Source of the DNA: Agrocybe praecox
Lineage: Eukaryota; Basidiomycota; Agaricomycetes; Agaricales; Agrocybaceae
Reading direction: 5' to 3'
Assembly (NCBI GenBank): GCA_964017145.1
Contig: OZ024845.1
Coordinates: 744,001-808,000 of the forward strand
DNA length: 64,000 nt
Position numbers and translations under genes: made by a program. The number at the start of each line of letters is the position of its first letter. Position 1 is the first letter of the stretch. The notes under the pieces are model-generated. The model did not search any database. It saw nothing but the letters and a program-made list of their open reading frames with translations, and was not told where the DNA came from. This document shows positions 11,244-21,974 of this stretch, in pieces.

Positions 11244-13255
11244 ATGTCAAACCCACAACCCTCATCAGCGAGCCTACGCTTTCGGAGAGTGCGAATTCTC
11301 GTTACGGTTTCCGTGCGTTTTTTGTTTTTGTTTTTGTTTGCTTTCTTTCAAAGAAAAACGACGACTAATTGAACAACTTTAGACTCATTGGTTATCCCAT
11401 CTCGGGCGGACGAAATTCGCATTATTGATTGGGATAAACTATGCGGAGGTCAATCGGAGATGGCAACTGAATGGGCCTCAGAAGGACGTCCGACGGTTGG
11501 AGAAGCTATTAGTCGGTCAGTTTTCCTGTATAAGGTCCCGACGTTTTACTCACTCTGGACCTTATCACAGGCAAATACCATTATCCTCAACGGAACGTCA
11601 TAGTTCTCACTGATGAGTGTGGTAATGCTGATCACTTGCGTCCTACGAAGAGCAATATTGTAAGCCTTTTGCCTGTAGTTCTCCTTTCATTGCATAGAGT
11701 GACATGCACCATTTCTCATGTAGGAAAGGGAACTAAAATTTCTCATAAAAGGACGTCCCGATGGCAGGACCTTTTTCTTCGCTTGTCAGTATAATCAGTT
11801 GAATCCATTGCCCATATCCAATCCTTATAATTATTGTAGATGCCGGTCACTCATCCCAAAAAAAAGAAGACACATCGAATCCATTAGTTCCACCCGTCGA
11901 AGTTGATGAAAAAGAGGAATGTGAGTATTACTAATTCTATTTCTAAATTCGCACGCATAATCTCCGCACCCAGATATCATTCCATTGGATGCTTTCACCG
12001 GTGAACCCCAAGACGATGATAGGAAGGTCAACGAAGAAAAGATCATTACCGACAAGGTTAATATCATATCTTGCTAGAAGCAGAGAATGAACGAGGATGA
12101 CTTATATACGTCTTGCAGACGCTCAAAACTTGGCTCGTAGACACTCTCAGTGTAAACCATTTTCTCTTCGTAAGTGTAATCCCATCCGCTGATACATTTA
12201 CTCGAAGCTCACTATACCCCAGAGCATCTTCGATTCGTGTCATTCTGGCACTCTATTGAGTATGTCCTACAACTCCGTAACGTCTCGATACGTTTTTAAT
12301 CCAGTTACAAGATTTAAAGCACCAACGATGTAACGAGATCAATAGGACGAGGAATTTGCGTGAGTTTTTTCTAATTCTCTTTGTCTCCCTCGCTGCATAT
12401 GCAACTGGACTAACTTATTCAAATTAGTACTCAGCACGGGAGACCATGTCTGTGGGAATCCAAAGGGCATGGAACCGCCTATGGCTTCTACAAACGGTGC
12501 TTTTCGCCCTCCTCAGAAGCAAGAAACGCAAATGTCTACCAGCAGTGATTCATTGCATGGTCTCACTAGGAGGTTGTTTCATCGGGGTAACTTTGTTCTT
12601 GGACAGTGTAATGGACATTGTTTATACCCCACATCGCATGGACCTCAGGCTCAAGCTGTAAGTCAACCTTCATGCAATTTTCTAAAGATATCAGGAGCTT
12701 ATTGTAAGATTCTGTCGATAGGTTTGTGTGTCAGCATGCAGGGATGACCAGAAAGACTATGAAAGTCTCAAGGCAGGGGCCTTGATACGGGTATGTACGC
12801 ACATGTAGTTTACTCAAACTTCCCACTTATTCTTTATATCAACACCCAGGCTATCATTAGGACTCTGGAATATGACCAGGCTCCTACGTATAAGGAATTG
12901 ATGATCGCCGTTAGGTGCGTTGCAGAGAGTTCTCTGCTCCTTTGTGATTAACTCTCATGTTTTTTCAGCGATCACTTCAAATACATGCACGAAAATGCCA
13001 AGAAAGATGTAGCTCGGCTCCTGTGCAAAAAGCATCCTATCTGGAAATTTAAATGGATACCTGCCTTTTTTTTGCGTTGGCACAAGTGCCTGAAGGACCG
13101 CCAGGAGTTGAAAGATATCGCGGAAAATCTTCAGGAACCACAGGTAAATTATATTTCATGCCTTATGCGTGTTTTTTGAAAGGTCGACTCACCCACGACC
13201 CCCGTAGCTTTCTAGCCATCATCTTCTGAATATCGAAGACACTATTAGAATATGA
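11244..13255 (+). CDS. Metacaspase-like C14 protease C, copy 1
   Basis: ATG 11244 begins MSNPQPSSASLRFRRVRILV. After splicing come FALLIGINYAEVNRRWQL, the DVRRLEKLLV and NVIVLTDECGNADHLRPT segments, the histidine motif FFAYAGHSSQ, EEYIIPLDAFTG, and the cysteine motif IFDSCHSGTLL, followed by NLKHQRCNEINRTRNL. The C-terminal extension has CNGHC, VCVSACRDDQ, PTYKELMIAV, a KDVARLLCKKHP segment and the end LSSHHLLNIEDTIRI before TGA. The catalytic His and Cys are kept. The layout is the same as in genes A and B but the sequences differ widely, so the three paralogues are old. The first intron is unusually T-rich with TTTTTG repeats. Role beyond cysteine protease unknown. Confidence 0.85.
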
Positions 13256-14389
13256 GTTGCGATGGCAAGGTCGACCGACTCATTGTAACTTCTCTTCTTC
13301 TCTGATACCTCTTGGAACACACGACACGACTACGACCATCTCATCACGACTTAAACCCCCTGCACCTTTGTCCATAAAACATTACAGCATCATCTCGTTC
13401 TATCTTGTATTACAACCGGCATTTTCCCACATTCTCCTTCTCTCTCTCTGGCACTGGTTGGCATTGTCATGCGTTACCCTTAATTATCTATTACCTCTCG
13501 CTCTTCATTTAATCGCTGTGCGTTCAGAGCTTTTACAAACGATTATCTCCAATTCGCGCTATCTTACCCTTGGTCCTTCCTTTATTTCATTTCATCATGA
13601 GTTATAACTACTTTTTACCCTCTGTGAGGATACATCTCTGCGCATAAAGCATTACATCATCGTCTCATTCTATCTTGTATTACGATTGGCATTTTCCCGC
13701 ATTCTCTTCCTCTCTTTTTCTTCTCCCCCGACACCAGTCGGGGGTATGATTCTCATTATGCGTTACCCTTAATTATCTATTACAATTTACATCTCGCTCT
13801 TCATTGGATCGTCGTGCCCTAGACGGCGAGCACTTTCAATTCGCGCTACCTCACCCTTACTAGCCCCTTGTTCATTCCATTAACTATCACCATTTTTACC
13901 CTCTGTTAGGTTGCTTTCCGAGTTTCATTCACCTATTAGTTTGTAAACACCTTGTTGTATATGTACGCTCCAACCTACAATACACGCATACAAGAGTATT
14001 GAAATCATTGCAAAATCACTATTCAACTTGACGGTATTATGACCAACTTAATATATACTTTCTCCTGTCACGCGACTGGACGAATAAATCAACGTTCTCG
14101 TTAATAATTGGTAAAAAAAAAAAAGCCCCAATATTTGGGTAGCGAAATGCGTTGAGACAACCCAGACTGTACTATATAACATTCCCGCTCTTTCGATTCA
14201 AATCTTCTTATCAGTTGGCTTTGAGTTGTTTTCTTCTCTCATCCTTGTGCCTTCTGTTCGTCATTTTTTCGTTGTTAATTTTTTGTTTTTATTTTTCAGT
14301 GTGTTGTTTTTCGGATCCTTCATCCTCTTCATTGGACCTTTTATCATTCAAAGATAGTCATAGCAGGGGATCCGGGAGAAGACAGCACT
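13256..14389. repeat. 3' flank of gene C1 with an internal tandem duplication
   Basis: No gene seen. A unit at about 13378-13560 (with ATCTTGTATTACAACCGGCA and GCGTTACCCTTAATTATCTA) is repeated in diverged form at about 13647-13870. Both are pyrimidine-rich. The stretch just after the gene C stop is nearly identical to copy 2. Confidence 0.55.
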
Positions 14390-14665
14390 GGCATCAGAGG
14401 GTCGGTATGCTCCCGGTGTGCGACACATTCAGAAGTGTCATGAGAGGATTAGCTTCTCAGTGCGTACAACTGCAACGACGCCGCGCGATCGGGCAGGACC
14501 ACGGAAGCCTCTCAGAGGACATTTAACTCCAATGTGTGCTTTTAAACACCGCAGCTCCACGGCCTTGAGCCAAATGTCAAGTCTAGACCAGGCTTAGCGA
14601 ATCCGATGATAACAAGACTTTTGAAGAGGAATCGGTGCTGGACGCATCGCTGGAAGTGCTGTATA
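14390..14665. other. Unusually conserved block between duplication copies (copy 1)
   Basis: About 275 bases differ from 34450-34725 at only a handful of positions, while flanking DNA has many indels. A short plus-strand ORF from ATG 14408 reads MLPVCDTFRSVMRG and ends SLSEDI before TAA. One of its differences is silent and one changes Ile to Thr. The conservation continues past the stop, so the ORF does not explain it. It could be a non-coding RNA, a control region or a gene-conversion tract. Confidence 0.4.
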
Positions 14666-14667
14666 AA

Positions 14668-16960
14668 CTACATTAGTTTAGATGCGAGAGATAAGAGGCC
14701 GCACTTGCCATACGTGTAGCGCCAACGTACATGCAGGAGAACGAAGATGTAGTTGGGTCGAAGGTTTCTAAGGGAAGCGTCAGCCCATATGAACTTTCGA
14801 AGAGCAGGAAAGGCATAGCGGACGTACCAGAGACCGACAACCCCACCATCAGTAAAGGAAGAATGCCATGGCGGGCATCGATATAGGGTTATGGTATGCA
14901 GGTTGTCTGGAGCCAAGGTGTCATCACAAGCACAATGAGAATTGTATTGAGTTAACGTACGATGGATATCTCGCCAACCGAACACGACATGTGAGCGATG
15001 TCACCGATCATGATGTGAAGACGATGGTAGGGGTGTCTACGTTGCAGAGGAGCGAGCGATAGTCATAAAGATGGCAAGAGCACTGGGAGGTTAGGTATGT
15101 GCCTACAGCCGACGCGCAGGGAGGGCATGTCGGAGGAGCAGACGATGGTGGTGGTTGGGAAGAAAGAGACGTTTGAACGCAGGAAAGGTTTATATACTAT
15201 GGATGGGAAATTGTCCTTATTTGTTCTTTATCGATCGCCATCCCGAGAATAGCGACCAACTGTTCAGAAAACATACGGAGGGCCGGCGATTAATAGGCTA
15301 GAAATCGGACATGACGGGTGGAGGTGGACGCCGGATGCACACAGAACCGGAGAAACGTGGGCTTTCAATGACGATGTGTGCGTTCCACAGAACCGAGGCG
15401 TGTGATTAGACAACAGGACTGGGTCGTCTGTGCCATCCAGGACAGTCGAGAGGTGAATGGAGTGAAGATTTAACATCGCATTGGCTTTGTAATGCTAATT
15501 GTATGCGTCATTTGGATCATAAAATGCGCAGACGACGTCCTACAGACAAACCGTATGCTAGTTGCCGACACGGGTAAGGTCGAGACCGGGCGACGACCAA
15601 AGATTTTACACATAGCCAGGGAAATATCAGCGATAAGAGCACCTCTATCTTTGTTTGGAGGTATTCGAGCCGCCGTCGATTCCTGATAACCCGAATACGA
15701 GTCAATGTCAGTCATCAGGATGGACCTCAGTGACGGTGACAAGACGGGGGACGCTGAAGACAATTATGACGGCCCTTAGGGTTGTCCAAGAAGCGGAGGT
15801 TCCAGCAGGACCCGCCACCGCCCTGGAGTGAAAGAGGTTTGTGGAACGACACTTCATAAAACGCTGAGTAACCAAGATGGATCAATTGTTCTCGACTGCT
15901 AAGGTTCCAGCGCGCTGTTGGGTACCTCTCGGAAGATGATTCACCGATGAATACCCTGAAAACCGTCTCTCGCCATGTCGTCGCGCAATAAACGTGATTT
16001 CGTATGCTGGAATTCAAGGAGCGCCTTTGGGGCTCTTTTTACGTTATGCACGAGAAAGTCGGCCCAATTACCATCGTTGGCATAGACGCAGCAGTGCAGG
16101 ATGATTGTGGCGAAATTGGGGAGAAGCTTGTGGTATTGGGTGTCTTTACGGTGACGGAATGTGTCCCGTTCAACCTCTGATTGCACGCGAACAGGTGCAT
16201 CGCTATATCCCGGAGGAACTCTTCTTCCCTTACACTGGGAATGAGTCCAGTTCAACCTATGGTATTTTCCTGCGAGCATTCTTTCGAGCAGGTGCACCAC
16301 TCTGTCCTCGAGAAGCGTCCCGGGGAATGAGATATGAGAGCCTGGAAGTGTGACGATAGTCTGAGGTAGCATTTGAAGGCGGCGAACTGTCCGATATCCT
16401 TTCCTTTCCTTTCCTTTGCCCCTTTTGCCCTTCAGGAAAGCTGCGATAATGCAAAGACATCGCTATAGAAATTTATCTGAGATTCACGTTAAAGTGATCT
16501 CTGAAAGGGATAAAAGCAAAGGAAACATACCATTCGAATGGAAATAAACAGAGAACCCTGTGATCGAAACCGGTGTAAACCCGAGTCTTGATGCCACTCG
16601 TTGTGGTTCCTTTCAATAAACATTTGCACAAGCACTAGGCCACTTTTTTCGGTAAGAGTGAACCATCGGTGTTGATTCTTAAGAATTGAATATCTTGTAC
16701 ACTTCAAAGGCGTGCAACTACAGAGAAAAGAGGGTAGGCCTGTTGAGGATAATTCGAACGTAGCATATGCGGCCCAGTACTTACGAAAATCAAGCATCTT
16801 TAAACTTCGTCCTATCAAAATTTCCCCGTGTCTCGTCGTTCGACAAGATCGCTTCAATAATATGGTCCATGGATGCCTGAATCCGATCCGACCAGAGCTA
16901 GAGCATGCAGAAAGAGTCAGAGAGTATCCGTTGTTGTGGATGGGAATACGCGGCGCCAAT
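14668..16960 (-). pseudogene. Minus-strand gene or relic of unknown function, copy 1
   Basis: Minus-strand exons shared with copy 2 include a helix-like stretch IIAAFLKGKRGKGKER / DIGQFAAFKCYLRLSS, a segment near FIERNHNEWH, and YHKLLPNFATIILHCC followed by KRAP. The copy-2 versions are AFLKDEKAKERR, FIERYHNEW and YHKLVSYFAKIVLHYC. A CCTTT microsatellite at about 16398 lies in the first of these and encodes the GKGKERKGK run, so slippage has changed this copy. The promoter-like module b lies inside the interval. Family not recognised; the charged helical exons resemble the N-terminal regions of some fungal NACHT-type proteins only loosely. Confidence 0.35.
15140..15272 (-). promoter_or_regulatory. 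Dispersed promoter-like module, copy b
   Basis: On the minus strand: CGGGATGGCGATCGATAAAG box, then AACAAATAAGGACAATTT, a TATA element at about 15190-15196, and a pyrimidine stretch ending TCCCAACCACCACC. The order and spacing are the same as in the other copies. Confidence 0.45.
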
Positions 16961-17171
16961 ATCCATCAGATTCCATCCTCGCTATACCCATCATCTTTCT
17001 CTTTATTCTTTACGATGTCATCGAGAGATTCAAGCGAAAGTTTTGACAAGAAAAGAGGAAAGGGACCGTGGGACTAATTATGTTCGCTGATCACTGTCTC
17101 TAACAAATACAGACAACATGCATGAAATTTAAATAAATAAAAAACATGTGTCGTCCCTCTACAGGGATCGG

Positions 17172-17862
17172 TCACTGAGCAGGCTCTTCGTAGTGTTCCC
17201 TTCCATCGCCACCCAAAATCAACTCATCAAAGCCTTCCAACAACTCGTCCAACTGGACGTCAGGGAAATTAGCCTTTTCTTCCTCCTCATCCTCGCCATT
17301 GCCAATTGGCAGAACTTTCACAGGAGCCTCGACCTCATCAACATCCATAGCGAACTGTGTCTTCTTCTTTCCTCTGCTCACAGGTTCTGGTGGCACCATG
17401 GGGGCATCCGGAGCCTTGTACAAGTTGATACCCGCACGTAGTTCGGGATCTTCTTCCAAGTCGCGCAAGAAAATCTCATAATCCTACTCGACCTTCTTCG
17501 CGTCTCTGCTTCCCATACGTCCAATGGCACCACGGGCGCCGCTCGTCTCGCCCGTCTCCGACTTCGCGATACTGCGCAACTTCCAGTTCCTGGCCTTGCT
17601 CTTCTTCTTGCGATCCGGATACGTCTTCTTCACGAGTATGATGTCAAGTATCCGACCTTGGGGAATTATCCGAGTCGTAGTTGGCGTCAGTGAGGTATTC
17701 TAGGGCTGTTTCTCCTAGCTGGAAGATTGCACCGAGATGGGTGCACGTATGGAAGACCTGGTCGGTGTATCCAGAGAACTCGCATCGTTGTCGTCCGTAA
17801 CACCATGATTTGAACGGAAAGCACCCGCCAAAGGAACTTGGACACTTGCCATCCTAACTGTT
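17172..17862 (-). pseudogene. NMD3: Truncated NMD3 pseudogene (C-terminal part only)
   Basis: Matches the C-terminal third of the complete NMD3 at 38369-40345. The end is kept (DLEEDPELRAGINLYKAPDA, then acidic EDEEEEK and VQLDELLEGFDEL). It is broken in at least three ways. The KKVEQDY region has TAG in place of the Gln codon. A deletion in the LPQDRIPDIIL region shifts the frame. A deletion removes residues next to the acidic tract. All exons encoding the zinc-binding N-terminus are missing because the duplication breakpoint falls inside the gene. Confidence 0.88.
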
Positions 17863-19735
17863 CACTTGGGTACCAGGAATACTCCGTCCTCAGGTAGACT
17901 CTCATTAGCACTTTACGGAATCCATCCTCTCCCTCGTGGCTGATCATATGCACCTAATAGGTACATCAAAACCCAACATCCGTCAAGACCTAAGGCCCTA
18001 GGATGATGCAGCGGATCGAATAGCGAGCACCTTGAACCGCAAGTAAATCCGATCTTACTTTAAAATCTCTTTGTTCTTACTCTACTGGTCTATTCAGATC
18101 CTTGCAGGCACCGACTGACATTATCATTAGCCTCCGGTATGATATGTCATCTCCGCCTCCCCGCCTCCATCATGCTATGTATGTATCACTATTCCGCGGC
18201 CGTTCCATGTCTCTTAATCACTCTTTGTCATCTCGTGCTCTGCAAACACCCCAGTATCACTCAATCAATTCCGAGTCGCATTACCGCTCGCGTCTTCTTC
18301 TCCCATTCCGCCGGAGGTCCCACTCTAGATCGTATCACGTCTTTTATCGATCTTTTAGCTTTAGTGATTCATTAAGTTCAATTAGGCAATTTAAAAGAAA
18401 GCGCGCAGATCCGTTTGGTCCATTTAAGTGTTGAACTGCTTCTTAGTATCTTACGTATATTTCTCTTCTCCAAGTCTTTTTTTGCCAATCTTTCATCATC
18501 CTTTTCGTGTTGCCGCACGTAGAACTATATATAGCCCTGAGGAACCATAGCCTTGGGTAGTATTGGTGCGTTCCCGTTCTTTTCCGATGCGGCGCCAGTT
18601 CCTCGTTCCTAACTTTATTTTTCCATCAGAACTTACATTGCAGACTTTGAATCGTTAATGTAAAATAGATATGTTTAGTCGGTAGGATTAAGCTTAAGTG
18701 CGCGTACCGCATGGAACACAGATATGATTATGGTACTTATTACCTCGGTGCAAATCAGTGCCATCGTCAAGGGAAACACTTCTACATCTGCAACGTTCGT
18801 AATTAGGCTTGCATAAAGTGCTAGAGCTGAGGCGCTCCGGTTTAAGCACCCATCGTCTTGTCATTTTTCGAGATTGATTCGGGCCCATGACTCTATTACG
18901 AGCAAGGCGCGTGCATGATGCTATCCGCAGTCTCTTGCAATTGAGTAATGCGCCTGATCAATTTATCATGAATTGTCAACCTGCGCTAGAATTAAAGGGT
19001 GTGACGGTGTCTGTTAGCCTTTTTTGTTTGTTTTTGGATCGTAGTGATAGAGTTATGTTATAACCTTCACAGATTTTCCGGGAGTTTGGCTATGCCGATC
19101 GCTGAGAAATTATCAGCATTGAGAAAAAAATCTCCCCTAAGAAGAGAACTTCCCTAGAGCCTTATTTTTTACGTTAATATGGGGGCTCCTGCTTCAGAGA
19201 TGGTTAGTAAGGATGTTCTAGTACAGTGCTTCCATCGGGCGAAATGGAGAGGAATGTTAATCTTGAGCGCTAAAGCTCAAATGACCGATTGCTAACGTTA
19301 CGCGGCAGCGCGGGGATTAGCCGAGGCCGCATAGGGAGTCGATTAAATCTTGGCAACTTGATCAGATCCTTCACCATTTCATTCGCTTTGTAGACCTTTC
19401 CTTTCAACCTCACCTTTCATGTCATACGAAATCCTATTCACCGATAAACCCGCAATGCGATCCCATTTCACAGAGCGAAATCGAATCCAAAGGCAAGAGC
19501 TAGGATCCTGGTTTACAGGAACACTGCCATTGTCTTGAAGGAGAAAGGAACGCTTTGAATTTATCATTCTACCACTTATATAAAAACTCGGCAAGATTAC
19601 ATGGCGGCACCTATCCACTCCTCGCCCCCTTCTCCTTTATCCTGCTCCTCGCTCAGACCTTACACAACGTTCTCCGAGTCGACTTCAAGACCTCTTCCTG
19701 CTGCTCCGAGGCTGTCCCCTACGTTCGACGCAGAT
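17863..19735. other. Single-copy spacer between the two duplication copies
   Basis: No match to the other copy was seen and no gene is recognised. The only open frame of note (18102-18434) is Ser/Arg-rich and lacks supporting signals. A TATA-like element (ATATAAAAA, near 19576) lies about 160 bases before the chosen gene A start. Confidence 0.5.
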
Positions 19736-21974
19736 ATGCAGTCAACGTCAAACCCTACTGCTCGCCGGAGATTGCGACTACTACGTCTGTTGGTCCGAGC
19801 GACAGTAAGGGCTTATGATCTATCAACACCAGTTTATATCTGCAACCATTAACCTTTGCGTAGGTTCGCCTGGCCTCCACTATACATTTAAGAATCACAT
19901 CCTCTTCCAAACCACCTCGTACTCAGGAAAAAAGAGCCGTTCTCATAGGCATCAAATATCGACACACTTCGAAACTTGGCATGCAGCTCAGAGGTCCTTT
20001 CGCAGATGTGCGGGCCATCAAGAATCTTCTCATTGGTGTGTCTACCACTCCATTTATTCTTACAAAAAGGTTACATGCTGAATATGTGATCGGTATATCT
20101 AGATTTATATGGCTACGACCCAGAGAACATTGTCATTCTTACCGATGAACCCAACACTTCTCCGGATTACCTTCCGACAAACAAAAACATTGTACGTCGT
20201 GCGCTTATTTATGATCACTTATACGTCGGTTATGAGATATGAACATTAATATCGCGTGCGCGCTCCAGATGAGGGAAATCATTAGCCTTGCCGAATCGGA
20301 GGCCAAAAACCAGTTCTTCTTTTGTAAGCTATGCTGCATCTCCAATGTCGCTACATCACTAATATTTTTACAGATGCGGGGCACTCCTCTCAGAGGCCGG
20401 AAGTTGCAGGCAAAGACGGGAAATGTGTGGAAGACGATGGACAGGAAGAATGTACGCCTTCGATTGTGTGTGTTAGGCTCAGTGTTGATGTAGTGATGAT
20501 TTGCAGTCATCATCCCGTCCGACGCGGTAACGACCGAGGGAGCTATTATCAACGACGACAACCACATCATTACCGATAAGGTGCGGTAGATCATTTCTAT
20601 CATCCATTGCATCTTTAAGCTCGGGCATATAGGTTCTTAAAGGGCACATCGTCCATAGTCTGAAAAATGGCAGCCAGCTCGTTGTACGTTAACTCATACC
20701 GGCTCTGGGATCATGCCAGCTACTTATTGCTACGTATCAGGCTCTGTTTGACTCATGCCATTCGGGTACCCTTCTAAGTAGGTGTTGTCTGTCTTCTTCC
20801 AGACCAATATCCAATGCAGGCACCTTCTCAGACCTCAGGCACCATAAGTGCAATGAGTTCGGGGGTGTCTGGAACCGTGGTGCGTAGCTGTTGCCGCTCG
20901 CTGTTCTAATCTAATCTGTGCACTATCGTTTAGCTCGTTGTGCCTGCCGCCGCGGTGAGTAAATCCGTTAGCATCAACTTGTAAGTATACTTAGTGTACT
21001 GATTGCCGTACACAGCCATTGATTTAATAGAACGAGCTAACACTGTAGACGACAAGGATCAGCGTCATCCTTCCAACGCCGAGTCCAATGGCCACGTCAG
21101 CCAGAACAACGATGTCACTACTAATGGAGAAGAACCGGGAAGGCCTTCATCTTCCTCACCGCCACCGATCCAAAAATCCTATACTCAGGTGACTACCTCC
21201 TCACGTCTGGCCGAAATGATGTGCTCCAAAGGACTCAGGAGTGCCTGTGGGGAAATATTCCAAAGGGGTAAAGGCAATCACTGTTCGGGTTTATGTTCTG
21301 CGATATCACTGGGAGATAAATCTCAAGTCGTGCGTGTGCCCGTTCTGCACTCTTGCAGGTCGTTGCGTTCCTGCAGAGGCAGGGGCGCTCATTGTTTCCC
21401 TTTTAATATTCTATGTAGATCTGTATCTCCGCTTGCGAAGACTCTCAGCAGAATTACGAGTCTGGCCATGGAGATGCGATGGCGCAGGTATATAATCCGC
21501 CAATGATTACATAGGGGTTCGCGACTGATTTCTTATACAACAGCGAATTGTCAAATATCTGAGGAAGAACCCGACATCAACCTATCGTCAGTTGATGGCG
21601 GCCATGAAGTATGTCCTGTTCAACATTTCGATATCTTCCTACAATGTAAAACTAACTGAAAATAAAGATACGGCGTTAAAACTAGTCGAGAAGAAGCAAA
21701 AAAGAAACTGAAGCTCCAGAAACCGGGTACCGTATGTCAATGGCGTTGGATACCGTTCTTTTACGATTGGCACAAGAAATGCCACGACGAGAAATATAAG
21801 AAAAAATACGAGAATCTCGAGAGTTTTGTCAAGAGTAAAGCTAATCCTCAGGTATTTTGATTTTCTTTTTTGTTGTTATTATTTTACATGCTCATTCGTG
21901 ATTCCTATTCCTTTTCAATTATCTAGCTCTCTACGCGATACCCCTTCAACATGAACTCGATTGTCAAGTTCTAG
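19736..21974 (+). CDS. Metacaspase-like C14 protease A, copy 2 (complete)
   Basis: From ATG 19736: MQSTSNPTARRRLRLLRLLV, then RAVLIGIKYRHTSKLGMQL, DVRAIKNLLI, LYGYDPENIVILTDEP, the histidine motif FFFYAGHSSQ, EDDGQEEFIIPSDAV and the cysteine motif LFDSCHSGTLL. A Ser/Pro linker, CSGLC, ICISACEDSQQNYE, PTSTYRQLMAAMK and the end LSTRYPFNMNSIVKF before TAG follow. An upstream in-frame ATG at 19601 exists, but it lies only about 25 bases after a TATA-like box and would add a Ser/Pro-rich leader absent from genes B and C. The inner start gives the N-terminal pattern shared by all paralogues. About a dozen short introns. Both catalytic residues are present. Likely an active cysteine protease of caspase fold. 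Confidence 0.85.

Larger units (their letters stand above)
1..17862. repeat. Tandem segmental duplication, copy 1 (left end outside window)
   Basis: This block matches 20701-39100 in the same orientation and gene order: metacaspase-like genes A, B and C, a minus-strand unknown unit, then NMD3. The offset is about 20.70 kb at gene A, 20.48 kb at gene B and 20.31 kb at gene C. It becomes about 21.2 kb at NMD3 because copy 2 gained a 1.2 kb element. Coding exons are the best conserved part and intergenic parts differ by many small indels. Similarity stops inside the NMD3 reading frame near 17862, so the right breakpoint cut that gene. Confidence 0.9.

Noticed and set aside
18102..18434. 110-codon Ser/Arg-rich ORF in the spacer
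   Set aside because: No start context, splice partners, homologue or conserved copy; composition-driven.
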